Shown: positions 1 to 8,646, counted from the first letter of the stretch. The stretch is 64,000 nucleotides of DNA from an uncultured Streptomyces sp. (GCF_947488945.1 NZ_CANLBS010000010.1:62001-126000); one strand, 5' to 3'. A program made the numbers and translations. Notes: generated by a model not told the origin, from the sequence alone.

Positions 1-231
1 GGCCTGGGCCCCCGGTACTGCCCCGGTGCCGCCGCGGCCGATGCCATGCTGCCCGTCGCCCTGGCGACCCTGGCCGGCTCGCGCACGCTGCGCCCGGCGC
101 GGCCGGGCCGCAAGATCGGCGTGAGCCTGGAACTCACCCCGACGCCCAAGGGACTGTCCATGTACGCCACACCGCCACGGGGGGATACCCGGAGGCCTCA
201 CACGCCGAGCCGCCCGTCGCCCGCCGTCTGA
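1..231 (+). CDS. Cytochrome P450, C-terminal fragment (5' end outside window)
   Basis: The reading frame is open from the first base and ends at TGA 229-231. It begins GLGPRYCPG, which matches the P450 heme-binding signature FGxGx[HR]xCxG with the F just outside the window. The Cys at codon 7 would be the axial heme-thiolate ligand. The following helix-L stretch (AAAADAMLPVALATL) and a C-terminal beta segment are as expected for a bacterial class I P450. About 76 residues are visible, so roughly the last fifth of the protein. The final 20 residues are Pro/Arg-rich. P450s are soluble monooxygenases that use ferredoxin partners; the substrate cannot be judged from this fragment. The next gene is convergent and separated by a hairpin. 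Confidence 0.85.
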   Translation, partial: GLGPRYCPGAAAADAMLPVALATLAGSRTLRPARPGRKIGVSLELTPTPKGLSMYATPPRGDTRRPHTPSRPSPAV

Positions 232-455
232 GCGTGCTCGCCGCCTTGTGCTCGATCATCGCCGGGCCGGTTGCACTCCCCCGGCCCGAGCCCGAGGCCC
301 GGGTCGATGCCGCCCGAGTGCCGGCCTCCGTACGCGCAGCGCGGGTGCCTCGTCGGTTCCCCGGTCGCCGCTCCGGACGCGGTGCCGGTGCCGCCATCCC
401 CTCCACCCGACCGGCCGACCGCCGGGGCGACGGGGTGGCGGGGTGACGTGGTGTC

Positions 456-496
456 CCCGTGCGGGGCCGGTCGCACAGCGTCCGGCCCCGCACGGG
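456..496. terminator. Convergent terminator hairpin
   Basis: A perfect 15-bp inverted repeat (arm CCCGTGCGGGGCCGG) with an 11-nt loop lies between the P450 stop and the convergent methyltransferase stop. It could terminate from both sides. The rest of the 232-505 gap shows no gene. Confidence 0.6.
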
Positions 497-505
497 ACGG
501 GAGTG

Positions 506-1273
506 TCAGCGCTTCATGAGGGCGAAGACTCCCCAGCCGAGGTACTCACGGCCGCAGCGCGCGTAGCGGGCGGGCTCGGAGGTGAGTTCCTCCCGTACGA
601 CGGGGGCGAGTTCGTCGTCCGGGTTCCGGTCCAGCCAGCGGTGCATGCTGAGCCACTGGGCCGCGGCGTAGCGGTCCCAGCTGTCCTGGTCGGCGAGCAT
701 CATCTCCACGACGTCGTAACCGAGGTGCTGGAACTGCCCGATCAGCTCCGGGAGTAGCAGGAAATCGGCGACGGAGGTGGCGTGGCACGCCTTGGCGGTC
801 TCCTCGTCGGGCGGGGTCTGCCGCCAGAACGGCTCGCCGACCAGCATCAGTCCTCCGGGGCGGAGGCTGCGGTCGAGGAGTTCGGCCGTTCCGGCGACGC
901 CGTTGCCGATCCAGGTGGCACCGACGCAGGCGGCCAGGTCGACCGGCTGCTCCGCGACATGGCCGGCGGCGTCACCGTGGACGAACTCGACCCGGTCGGC
1001 GACGCCGAGTTCGGCGGCGCGGGCCCTTGCCTGCTGGGTGAAGAGCGTGCTGATGTCGACCCCGGTGCCGGTGAAGCCCAGGTCGCGCGCCCAGGTGCAC
1101 AGCATCTCGCCGGAGCCGCTAGCCAGGTCGAGCACCCGCGTCCCGGCGGGAAGGCGCAGTGATGCGCCCAGGGCGGCGAGCTTGTCCGGTGTGAGCGGGT
1201 TGTGGATCCGGTGGCCGCTCTCGCGGATGGTGAAGATGCGGGGAAGGTCCATGACCAGATTCCTTTCCGTCAT
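506..1273 (-). CDS. Class I SAM-dependent methyltransferase
   Basis: A 255-residue protein with a Rossmann-type SAM site: motif I VLDLASGSGEML (residues ~44-55), the acidic ribose-binding end of beta2 (TGVDIS), and a post-I segment VEFVHGDA. This is the methyltransferase-25/11 group, and the methyl acceptor is not evident. The ATG overlaps the rsgA stop (ATGA), so it is probably translated by coupling to rsgA. A second in-frame ATG at codon 8 (MDLPRIF) is a possible alternative start. Pairing with a ribosome-assembly GTPase and an upstream leader ORF makes an RNA or ribosome-related substrate possible, but that is inference only. Confidence 0.85.
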   Translation of the reverse strand: MTERNLVMDLPRIFTIRESGHRIHNPLTPDKLAALGASLRLPAGTRVLDLASGSGEMLCTWARDLGFTGTGVDISTLFTQQARARAAELGVADRVEFVHGDAAGHVAEQPVDLAACVGATWIGNGVAGTAELLDRSLRPGGLMLVGEPFWRQTPPDEETAKACHATSVADFLLLPELIGQFQHLGYDVVEMMLADQDSWDRYAAAQWLSMHRWLDRNPDDELAPVVREELTSEPARYARCGREYLGWGVFALMKR

Positions 1274-2385
1274 GCCTTGAAGTTCGGGGACTGCTTGAGG
1301 GCGCGCACGTGGCGTGCGATCTGTTTCCTCGGCCTTTCCAGCTCCGCGCGCAGCCGCGCGTCGGTGCGGGAGGCTGCGTGGGCGTTCTCGCGCTGGAGCC
1401 GGTGGTAGCTGTCGAGGCGCCGCCGGGTGAGCCGGCCGTCCTCCACGGCGGCCAGCACCGCGCAGTCCGGCTCGCCGGTGTGGGCGCAGTCGGTGAAGCG
1501 GCAGCCGTCCGCCCACTCGGTGATCTCGGCGAAGGTCTGCTCCAGACCCTCGCCGGCATCGGGCAGGCCCACGCCGCGCAGGCCCGGGGTGTCCAGCAGA
1601 ACCCCGCCGTGGGGCAACGGCAGCAGTTCCCGCCATGCAGTGGTGTGCCGGCCCTTGCCGTCGCTGCCGCGCACCGTGCCGGTGGCCAGGAGGTCTTCGC
1701 CCAGCAGGCGGTTGCCGAGGGTGGACTTGCCCGCGCCCGAGGGACCGAGCAGGACGACCGTGCCGGACAGGACGGCGGTCAGGACGTCCACGCCCTCGCC
1801 GGTGGCGGCGCTGGTAACCAGTACCTCCACCCCCGGGGCGACCTCGGACACCTCGGCCGCCGCCGAGGTGGGGTCGGCGCACCGGTCGGCCTTGGTGAGC
1901 ACCACCACAGGGGTGGCGCCGCTCTCCCAGGCCAGGGTGAGCATCCGCTCGATCCGTCCGTGCTTGAGCGGATCGGCGAGGGACACGGTCACCGCCACGG
2001 TGTCGACGTTCGCGGCCAGTGCCTGGGCCCGTGGGGTACGCGAGGCGGTGGAGCGGATCACGGCGGTCCGGCGCTCCAGCACCTCCGCCACGGTGGCGGA
2101 GGCCGCCGGGCCGGAGGGCCGCAGGGCCACCCAGTCGCCGGTGCACGGCGTCGGCCGGTCACCGGCGCCCGAGGGGGGTACGAGCACCGCGCGGACGGGG
2201 CCGGTTTCGGCGACGACGTCGCACCGGCCGCGTTCGGCCCGCACCACGCGGCCCGGAACCAGTCCGTCCGCCCGCAGCGGGGCGAACGCACGCTCGCGTT
2301 CGCCGTCCCAGCCGTAGTCGGCGGGAGTCAGGACGTGCGCGAAGGAGGAGAAAGCAGGTGGGTGTGAAGTGGGTTGATGAAACAA
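1270..2385 (-). CDS. rsgA: Ribosome small-subunit-dependent GTPase A (RsgA/YjeQ family)
   Basis: A 371-residue circularly permuted GTPase. The order is an N-terminal OB-fold region, G4 TKAD (164-167), G5-like TSAATGEG (191-198), G1 GPSGAGKST (214-222) and G3 DTPG (265-268). A C-terminal zinc knuckle has C295, C300, H302 and C308. RsgA proteins bind 30S subunits and proofread late maturation. The start is uncertain: TTG at 2385 has an AAGGG eight nt upstream and no better codon was found nearby. Streptomyces usually also carries a shorter housekeeping RsgA elsewhere, so this is probably the paralogue. It lies 81 nt downstream of a 22-codon leader ORF and is coupled to the methyltransferase by a 4-nt overlap, so the three likely form one transcript. 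Confidence 0.9.
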   Translation of the reverse strand: MFHQPTSHPPAFSSFAHVLTPADYGWDGERERAFAPLRADGLVPGRVVRAERGRCDVVAETGPVRAVLVPPSGAGDRPTPCTGDWVALRPSGPAASATVAEVLERRTAVIRSTASRTPRAQALAANVDTVAVTVSLADPLKHGRIERMLTLAWESGATPVVVLTKADRCADPTSAAAEVSEVAPGVEVLVTSAATGEGVDVLTAVLSGTVVLLGPSGAGKSTLGNRLLGEDLLATGTVRGSDGKGRHTTAWRELLPLPHGGVLLDTPGLRGVGLPDAGEGLEQTFAEITEWADGCRFTDCAHTGEPDCAVLAAVEDGRLTRRRLDSYHRLQRENAHAASRTDARLRAELERPRKQIARHVRALKQSPNFKA

Positions 2386-2466
2386 GGTGGAGACCCTTGA
2401 TCGGGGGCCTCGCCGGACGACAGGCGTGCCGGGAACACTCCTACGAAGGAGGAAGGCAGGCGAAGG

Positions 2467-2535
2467 TCAGGACGAGGCCCGGGAGGTGAGGATGATCCGG
2501 GCGCCGCACACGGCAGGCGTCTCCACGACAGTCAT
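2467..2535 (-). CDS. 22-residue leader-type small ORF upstream of rsgA
   Basis: ATG at 2535-2533 follows a near-perfect Shine-Dalgarno, AAGGAGGTG, with 5-nt spacing, stronger than that of any large gene nearby. The peptide begins MTVVETPAVCGARIIL and ends in RASS before TGA. It has no signal peptide and a single Cys. It stops 81 nt before rsgA. A short hairpin (CTCCT/AGGAG, 2445-2458) in the spacer could sequester purine-rich sequence. The position, size and strong initiation fit a translational attenuator of the rsgA-methyltransferase operon. A ribosomal peptide precursor is the alternative, but no maturation enzyme is adjacent on this strand. I do not recognise the sequence. Confidence 0.5.
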   Translation of the reverse strand: MTVVETPAVCGARIILTSRASS

Positions 2536-2587
2536 CAACACACCTCCTTGGATCTCCATGAGCGGACCGGTCTCCGCTGCGGCGCCG

Positions 2588-2626
2588 ACGATAGCACCCT
2601 CGGGGCGCCGGCACTCCTGCATAAAA
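2588..2626 (-). promoter_or_regulatory. Candidate promoter for leader ORF-rsgA-methyltransferase
   Basis: On the minus strand a -10 TATCGT (2593-2588) lies 17 nt below a weak -35 GAGTGC (2616-2611). An AT-rich run TTTTAT (2626-2621) sits four nt above the -35. An AT-rich run just upstream of a weak -35 is the arrangement known for WhiB7/WblC-activated promoters. The match is by layout only. Confidence 0.35.
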
Positions 2627-2810
2627 CGCTCAGGACGCGGATCACCACCGGCACCCCGCGCGGGGGACGCGCCTGGTCGGCTCCGAGGGTGCGGGAGGTG
2701 AAGAGGCCGGCGCGGCTCTCGGGGGCCTGTGGCCGCCGCAGGACTCCGGAGGACTCCGGCCGGCGCCCTGCCGCGCAGGTCGGGCTCGGCACGGCTCGTA
2801 TCCTCGGCCC

Positions 2811-4451
2811 ATGTCAGGCACCCCCCGGCACGGTCCGGGCCACGTCACGCTCCGTCAGATCCTCGCCCATGACGAAGACGGCGTCCTGCGCGTCCTGATC
2901 GCTCCCGCCGGGCAGGATGTTGCGGTCCACGGCGTACTCATCGGCGACGAAGGGGCGGCACGTCCGCACGAGGGGCACGTCGTGCTGGCGACGGGACTCC
3001 CGCCGGACCTGACCGCCGCCGACGGCTTCGTGCGGGAGGCCGCTCGCCGGGGCGCCGCGGCGGTGGTACTCCGGGAGGCCGCGTCCGTACCGGACCCGGC
3101 CCTGGCCGCCGCCGAGGAGTGCGGCGTCGCCCTGCTCGTCCGCGCCGCGTGGGCGGACTGGGGCGACACCTTCGCGCTGCTGCGCTCCGCCACGGCCTTC
3201 GCCTCGGCCGGTCACGGCGACGGCGTGACGGATTCAGGGGCCGGAGGGCTGGCCGCTCTCGCGACGGAGACCGCCCGGTCCTGCCGCGGCTCCATCACCG
3301 TGGAGGACACCCAGTTCCGCGTCCTCGCCCACTCCGCGACGGGCCCGGACGCGGACGGTGTGCGCCGCACGACCATTCTGAACGGCCGGGTCCCCGAGGG
3401 GCGCGTCGCCGAACTGCGCCGCAGCGGTCTGCTGCGCGCGCTGTGGACCTCACCCGACGTCATCCACCGGGCGGCCGACGGTGAGAACCCCGAACGGTTG
3501 GTCGTCGCCGTGCGCAGCGGCGGCGAGATGCTGGGCTCGCTCTGGGCGGCCGCCGACGGACAGCGGCTTTCGCCCGAGGCACCGCAGGTGCTGCGCCGGG
3601 CCGCCGTTCTCGCCGTGCCGCACCTGCTGCGCCACCGGTTGCGCGAGAGCGGAACGGTGCGGCGCGAGGCGTACGCGCTGCGCGGTCTGCTGCACGGCGA
3701 AGGTGACCGGCGGGCCCACCTGTGGTCGCTGGGGCTGCCACCGGATGCGCCGTGTGCCGTCGTCGTCGCCGTGCGCGGCGACGCCGAGGAGGCGGGGGCG
3801 GGGTCGGGGTCGGCCGATCGCACGCTGGAGGCGCTCGCCGTCCAGGCGACCGCCTCGCGGCCGGCCGCCCGGGTCCTGCGCGAGCAGGACCGGCTGACGG
3901 TGCTGCTGCCCTTGACCGGCGACGGTGAAGGACGTGAGGCGACCGTCCTCGCCCGTGAGCTGGACTCGTTGGCGACCAGCGTCCCGGAGGCGGTGCCGGT
4001 GTGGATCGGCGCGGGACCGGCCGTCCCCTCGGGACTCGACGCGGCGTCGTCCCACACGAAAGCTCTGCTGGTCGTACGCGCCCTGCGCGAGCGGGAGGCG
4101 AGGGGGCGTGACGCGCGCCCCGTACGGTACGGCGCTCCCGCAGACGTGGGGGCGACGATCGACGTCCTGCTCATGCTCGACGCGGTACGCCCCGTGTGGG
4201 AGGCGGGCAACGGTCGCGTGCACGATCTGATCAGCGCGGACCTCGCGGCGGGCGGGGAACTGGTGCGTTCGCTGGCCGCCTATCTGGAAGCCGCGGGCGA
4301 CGTCCCGCGGGCGGCCAAGCGCCTGGTCCTGCACCCGAACACGCTCCGGTACCGGCTGCGGCGGGTGCGCGAACGCTTCGGCGTCGACCTCGACGACCCG
4401 GACACACGGCTCGTCCTGGCGCTCGCGGTCCGATTGACCGGGGTAGTTTGA
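2811..4451 (+). CDS. PucR-family transcriptional regulator
   Basis: A 546-residue protein with the PucR/CdaR layout. It has an N-terminal PucR domain (about 15-130, including the HGVLIGDEGAARPHEGHVVLATG region split by charged turns), a central GGDEF-like CdaR segment (~300-410), and a C-terminal PucR-type helix-turn-helix (~480-540) containing AAKRLVLHPNTLRYRLRRV. The family regulates nitrogen, purine and amino-acid catabolism, usually of adjacent genes. It is transcribed toward the PLP decarboxylase 154 bp downstream, its likely target or operon partner. No ligand can be assigned. The start is ATG at 2811; the intergenic region to the divergent leader ORF is about 275 bp, enough for separate promoters. 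Confidence 0.88.
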   Translation: MSGTPRHGPGHVTLRQILAHDEDGVLRVLIAPAGQDVAVHGVLIGDEGAARPHEGHVVLATGLPPDLTAADGFVREAARRGAAAVVLREAASVPDPALAAAEECGVALLVRAAWADWGDTFALLRSATAFASAGHGDGVTDSGAGGLAALATETARSCRGSITVEDTQFRVLAHSATGPDADGVRRTTILNGRVPEGRVAELRRSGLLRALWTSPDVIHRAADGENPERLVVAVRSGGEMLGSLWAAADGQRLSPEAPQVLRRAAVLAVPHLLRHRLRESGTVRREAYALRGLLHGEGDRRAHLWSLGLPPDAPCAVVVAVRGDAEEAGAGSGSADRTLEALAVQATASRPAARVLREQDRLTVLLPLTGDGEGREATVLARELDSLATSVPEAVPVWIGAGPAVPSGLDAASSHTKALLVVRALREREARGRDARPVRYGAPADVGATIDVLLMLDAVRPVWEAGNGRVHDLISADLAAGGELVRSLAAYLEAAGDVPRAAKRLVLHPNTLRYRLRRVRERFGVDLDDPDTRLVLALAVRLTGVV

Positions 4452-4605
4452 GGGGGTTCCGGATGGTCTTCGTCCGTGCGGCCAAAAGACCGGACCCGTT
4501 TTGTTCCGGACGACGGAGACGAGTGGGGGGCGGGCGGCCCAGTCTTTCACCATCCCGCCGCGGTGCTCGCGCGTCCGTGGCACAGCCGCACCAGAAAGTC
4601 CCGCC

Positions 4606-5988
4606 ATGACGTCTGAAAGCGACCTCTCCCCGCGACCGTCCCCGGTCGGGTCCACCCCTCCCCCGGCGCCGCACGTCGTCGCGGTGGTGCGCCGGGCCGT
4701 CGCCACCGGACTCGTCTCCGAGGAGCAACCGGTCGCGGGCTTCCTCGACGTCGACGGAATCCGGTCCTCCGTCACGGACCTGCACGCCGCCTTCGCGCAC
4801 GCTCCCGACGTGCTGCACACGTTCGCGGTGAAGGCCGCGTCCCTGGTCCCCGTGCTCCGGCTGCTCGGCACGCTCGGTATGGGCTGCGAGGTGGCGAGCC
4901 CTGGGGAGCTGCGGATCGCCCTCGACGCAGGGGTCGCGCCCGCACGCATCGTCCTGGACTCGCCCGCCAAGTCCCGGCAGGAGATCCGCGAGGCGCTCAC
5001 CCTCGGAGTGGCGGTGAACGCCGACAACCTGGACGAGCTCGACCGTATCGCCGCACTCAGGCCGGCGCACAGCACTTCGGTGGTGGGACTGCGGGTCAAC
5101 CCGCAGGTCGGCGGAGGTTCCATCGGGGCGATGAGCACCGCCACCGCGACGTCGAAGTTCGGAGTGGCACTGCGCGACCCAGGCGCGCGTGAGCGAGTGG
5201 TCCGCGCCTTCGCCGAGCACCCGTGGCTGACCCGGCTCCACGCGCACGTCGGTTCCCAGGGGTGTCCTCTGGAGCTCATCGCCGAAGGTGTCGCCGAGAC
5301 GTACGGACTGGCCGAGGAGATCAACCGCACGTTGGGCCGACAGCAGGTCACGAGTCTCGACATCGGTGGCGGACTGCCCGTCAACTTCGAGGACGACGGG
5401 ATCCGGCCGACCTTCGCCGCGTACACCGAGGCACTCACCCGGGCCGTCCCGGACCTGTTCGACGGCCGTTACGGGCTCGTCACGGAGTTCGGCCGTTCCC
5501 TGCTCGCCAAGAACGGTTTCATCGCGGCGCGCGTGGAGTACGTGAAGGACGCCGGCGGCAGGCGCATCGCCGTCACCCACGCGGGAGCGCAGACGGCCAC
5601 CCGCACGGTCCTGATGCCCGAGGCGTGGCCGCTGAGGATCGGCGCACTCGACGGCGGGGGCAACCCACTGACCCGGGCAGCGATGCCCCAGGACGTCGCC
5701 GGCCCCTGCTGCTTCGCCGGGGACGTCGTCGCCCGCGGACGCGAACTGCCCGAGCTGAGCGAGGGCGACCTCGTCGTGCTGTACGACACCGGGGCCTACT
5801 ACTTCTCGACGCACTGGGCGTACAACAGCCTGCCGAGGCCCGCGGTCCACGGCTTCACCACCGGGTCCGACGCCGGAGTCCGACTGGTCACGGTCCGCGC
5901 ACCTCAGACGCTCGACGAACTCGCCGCCGAGAGCGGTCTCGCCCACGCCGACGCGCTGGTCACGGCGGGGGCCCCGGCCGAACGCTGA
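4606..5988 (+). CDS. Fold-type III PLP-dependent decarboxylase (diaminopimelate/ornithine decarboxylase family)
   Basis: A 460-residue alanine-racemase-fold decarboxylase. The PLP Schiff-base lysine is K76 in HTFAVKAAS. Other family landmarks are HVGSQG, the glycine-rich phosphate loop DIGGGLP, EFGRSLLAKNGF, the partner-subunit Cys in GPCCFAGD and the Tyr in YDTGAYYFS. The usual biosynthetic LysA motif (CESGD) is replaced by CCFAGD, so substrate preference may differ; a peripheral amino-acid decarboxylase is likelier than lysine biosynthesis. The frame is open further upstream to 4501, but ATG 4606 (MTSESD) best fits the family N-terminus. The upstream PucR regulator suggests control by a nitrogen metabolite. 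Cytosolic. Confidence 0.85.
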   Translation: MTSESDLSPRPSPVGSTPPPAPHVVAVVRRAVATGLVSEEQPVAGFLDVDGIRSSVTDLHAAFAHAPDVLHTFAVKAASLVPVLRLLGTLGMGCEVASPGELRIALDAGVAPARIVLDSPAKSRQEIREALTLGVAVNADNLDELDRIAALRPAHSTSVVGLRVNPQVGGGSIGAMSTATATSKFGVALRDPGARERVVRAFAEHPWLTRLHAHVGSQGCPLELIAEGVAETYGLAEEINRTLGRQQVTSLDIGGGLPVNFEDDGIRPTFAAYTEALTRAVPDLFDGRYGLVTEFGRSLLAKNGFIAARVEYVKDAGGRRIAVTHAGAQTATRTVLMPEAWPLRIGALDGGGNPLTRAAMPQDVAGPCCFAGDVVARGRELPELSEGDLVVLYDTGAYYFSTHWAYNSLPRPAVHGFTTGSDAGVRLVTVRAPQTLDELAAESGLAHADALVTAGAPAER

Positions 5989-6236
5989 GGCCCGGCGCGG
6001 CCCGTCCGAGGCCGCTCCGTCCCCGGTGAATCCCGAAGTCGTCCCTACGCCCGTCCCATCAGGCGCAGCGGCCGGGCCCGGGTGACGGGTACCGGGGAGA
6101 AGCCGCTCGCGGCGGGTTCCGCGGAGGCCGACCGGCCGGAAACGATGACCTGGCGGGTCCTGTCCAACGAGACGACCGGAACGGCCGGCCGACTCGTCCT
6201 CGGACCACCCGTCGCCGACGGTGCCAGCCCCCGGCT

Positions 6237-6494
6237 TCAGCGGTCCTCGTGAACCATGTACCCGATCGCGACGAGACCGAGGCTCAGAGCGAGGTGCGAC
6301 GGCGAATGCGTGTACATGGTGAGCGCGAGGGAAAGCGCTCCCGCGCCCCACACCCTGGGGCGTTCCACCGCGCGCCGCAGTCGTTTCCCGGGAACCCGTC
6401 CGAGCGCGATCGCGCGTATCCCCACGGTGGCCAGGAAGACCTGGAGGGCGAGAGCGGCGAGGACCGCGCCCAGGAGGAGTGGTCCGAACAGCAT
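6237..6494 (-). CDS. Small membrane protein, 85 residues
   Basis: ATG at 6494 follows GGAGAG with a 7-nt spacer. The protein starts MLFGPLLLGAVLAALALQVF, a long hydrophobic helix, followed by a basic loop (GRVPGKRLRRAVERPRV) and two further hydrophobic stretches, giving about three membrane passes. The C-terminus MVHEDR is charged. I do not recognise a family. It is a separate unit with its own promoter and a palindromic operator 150 nt upstream. The 5989-6236 gap downstream shows no gene. Confidence 0.6.
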   Translation of the reverse strand: MLFGPLLLGAVLAALALQVFLATVGIRAIALGRVPGKRLRRAVERPRVWGAGALSLALTMYTHSPSHLALSLGLVAIGYMVHEDR

Positions 6495-6645
6495 GTCGAT
6501 ACTCTCCAAAGTGCTGGCGTCCGCGCGCACGTCCCACCCCGTCAAGTGCGGCGGCCCGCGCCGACAGTCCTCCTGCCGCCGACAGGCCCGGCCGGGCGCA
6601 CCCCATGCCTCCCCGCACGCCTCCCCCCGCCGCCCGACGTCGCCG

Positions 6646-6674
6646 ACCATATGTTGAACACGTTCAAATGCCAA
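6646..6674 (-). promoter_or_regulatory. Promoter with embedded TTGAAC-N2-GTTCAA operator
   Basis: On the minus strand a -35 TTGGCA (6674-6669) and -10 TATGGT (6651-6646) are separated by exactly 17 nt. The spacer contains the inverted repeat TTGAAC GT GTTCAA (6667-6654). This is the layout of a TetR-type repressor site that occludes polymerase. It would drive the small membrane gene at 6237-6494. The remainder of the 6495-6796 gap holds no convincing gene. Confidence 0.5.
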
Positions 6675-6796
6675 CCCCGGATCTCGCTGCCGCACCGAGC
6701 CGCCGCGAACCGGCTGGGACCGGCGCCTCGGGGAACCAGCGCGGGCGGGCCCCGGCGACTCCTGGGAACACTGCCCCGCCCCCGGTGCGCGCCTGG

Positions 6797-7405
6797 TCAG
6801 GCCGAGGTGGTGGGGAACTGCCGGCGGCGCGGGGCGAGGAGTGTCGTCGCCGCGATGCCGACGGTGAACAGGAACAGCGAAGCGGCTGCGGCGGGCGGGG
6901 AGTTCGCCGGATGCAGCGGCCAGGTCCACGGGTAGGGACGTCCGCCTGGGCCGAGGCCGACGAGTGCGCAGAGGACGGGCACGAGGGCGATGGCGAGAGG
7001 GCCGTACAGGTGGCCGGCTAGATACTGGACGAGGAGGCCGGTGCCCAGGTACCCGAGGAGGTTCCTTGCCGCGGCGAGCGGTGCGGCGGTGTCGGTCGCG
7101 TAGGCGGCGGCGAGTCCGAGGGCGGTGGCCAGAAGGCCGGTTGCGGCCAGGGTGGCTGCCCGGTACTGGGCTACGGGGCGGACCGCGGTGGTGTCGTAGA
7201 CCGGGGGCGCCCGGTTCAGGGCGTAGAGGGTGAGCGCCGCCGGGACGGCGGGGAGCACGAGGGGGACGGGAAGGGTCGCGCTCGCCCCGGCGAGGAGCGA
7301 GGGGATCGGCACGCTGGAGCCTGCGAGGAGCGGGACGAGCAGCATGGTGACGGTGAGGACTGCTGCCGTGAGGGGTGTGGTGTGTGCGCGGTGCCACCAG
7401 TTCAT
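6797..7405 (-). CDS. Integral membrane protein, probable ABC transporter membrane subunit
   Basis: A 202-residue polytopic protein with about five or six hydrophobic helices, for example LTAAVLTVTMLLVPLLAG near the N-terminus and ASLFLFTVGIAATTLL near the C-terminus. No soluble domain is visible. The ATG overlaps the stop of the preceding membrane gene by 4 nt (ATGA), so it is coupled and co-transcribed with that gene and the ATPase. I assign it to the same transporter by context; the sequence alone gives no substrate. Confidence 0.65.
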   Translation of the reverse strand: MNWWHRAHTTPLTAAVLTVTMLLVPLLAGSSVPIPSLLAGASATLPVPLVLPAVPAALTLYALNRAPPVYDTTAVRPVAQYRAATLAATGLLATALGLAAAYATDTAAPLAAARNLLGYLGTGLLVQYLAGHLYGPLAIALVPVLCALVGLGPGGRPYPWTWPLHPANSPPAAAASLFLFTVGIAATTLLAPRRRQFPTTSA

Positions 7406-8643
7406 TGTGCGACCGCCCTGGTGTAGGAGGCGGGGTCGAGATCGGGAAGGACGGCGCAGTCGTGGACGGAGCGCGTGTTGCGTTCGTACCAGGCGTGCTG
7501 GGCTTGTGCGGGGAGGGCGCGGATGCGTTCGGCGAGGTTGATCGCTTCGATGGGCCAGCGCTGTGCGAGGTCGCTCTTGGGGACGCCGCCGGTGAGGGCG
7601 AGCCAGGCGTAGAGGGCGACCGCGGCTTCGTCGCCGGGGTAGGCGGCGCCCTGGCGCAGGGCGCAGGCGGGCATCTCATGGGGCAGTGGGCTGGTGGCGA
7701 CGTTCGAGGCGACGTGGGCCTTGTCGGGCCGGGGGTCGCCGAACTCCACCCGCCGCGCCGGGGTGACGCCGACGGTTGCCAGGCGGGCGGTGGTCTCGTC
7801 GGCCCAGTGGGCGATGTCCGCCCTGTGGACGTTCTGCTCCGGCCACAGGCAGATCTGCGGCGTCTGCCCGGCGCAGGTGCGCAGCGTCGTGTCGCGGGCA
7901 TGGGTGCCCTGGAAGCCGAGCGGTACGGCCAGGTGAAGCGCGACCGCGGTGGTCGCGGTGAACACGGTCAGGGAGATGAGGCGGCGGTAGTTGCGCAGGG
8001 CCGAGGCGAGGACGACGGCTGTGACGACGGCGAGGGAGAAGGTGAGGGTGGCGGCCAGGCTGCGGACGGACGGCTCCTGATCGAGGCCGCAGCACTCGGT
8101 GACGCCCTGTCCGTTCAGGTGGCGCAGCCAGGGCAGGGCGCCGATCGCGGCCGGCCAGAACCCCCAGAGGTATCCGAAGATCAGCATGGTGGCTGCGCCG
8201 ATGAGCCGGGGCATGCGGGCGCCGACGAACCAGCCCAGAACGATGTGGGCCAGGACCACGCTGTAGGAGACGGCGAGGATGGCCGGGTTCGGGAGGCCGG
8301 ACGGGGACGGCACCGAGGCCAGGACGACCAGGAACGGTGCGGCCATCGCGGTCAGGCCGAGCAAGGCCAGGGGGCCGAGGTGCACAAGGACCACGCTCGA
8401 TGCTCTGCGGGCCGGGGCCAGCGCGGAGATGCCGCCCTGCTCGATCCGGGCTGATTCCCAGGCGGCTCCCGCGCCGCACGCGGCGCTGATGAAGCCGACG
8501 ACGATCGTGGTCCGGGAGCTGATGGAGGGCCAGTAGGCGATGGTCGAGGCGGTGTTCCGGGAGCTGAACCACACCAGCACGGGAACCAGGATCAGGGCGG
8601 TCCACGCGGCGGGACCCGAGCGCAGGAGTGTCGCAAGGCGCAT
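7402..8643 (-). CDS. Large membrane protein of ABC transporter operon
   Basis: A 413-residue protein with about six N-terminal and central transmembrane helices (residues ~10-240), then a soluble C-terminal region of about 150 residues with three Cys (near RTCAGQTPQICLWPEQN and PACAL) that is predicted to face outside. The N-terminal half resembles ABC-2-type permeases of Streptomyces that end in an uncharacterised extracytoplasmic domain. The start is ATG 8643 with GGAGG eight nt upstream, and the gene begins three nt after the ATPase stop. The function is likely export or resistance, but no substrate is indicated. Confidence 0.65.
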   Translation of the reverse strand: MRLATLLRSGPAAWTALILVPVLVWFSSRNTASTIAYWPSISSRTTIVVGFISAACGAGAAWESARIEQGGISALAPARRASSVVLVHLGPLALLGLTAMAAPFLVVLASVPSPSGLPNPAILAVSYSVVLAHIVLGWFVGARMPRLIGAATMLIFGYLWGFWPAAIGALPWLRHLNGQGVTECCGLDQEPSVRSLAATLTFSLAVVTAVVLASALRNYRRLISLTVFTATTAVALHLAVPLGFQGTHARDTTLRTCAGQTPQICLWPEQNVHRADIAHWADETTARLATVGVTPARRVEFGDPRPDKAHVASNVATSPLPHEMPACALRQGAAYPGDEAAVALYAWLALTGGVPKSDLAQRWPIEAINLAERIRALPAQAQHAWYERNTRSVHDCAVLPDLDPASYTRAVAQ

Positions 8644-8646
8644 GGT

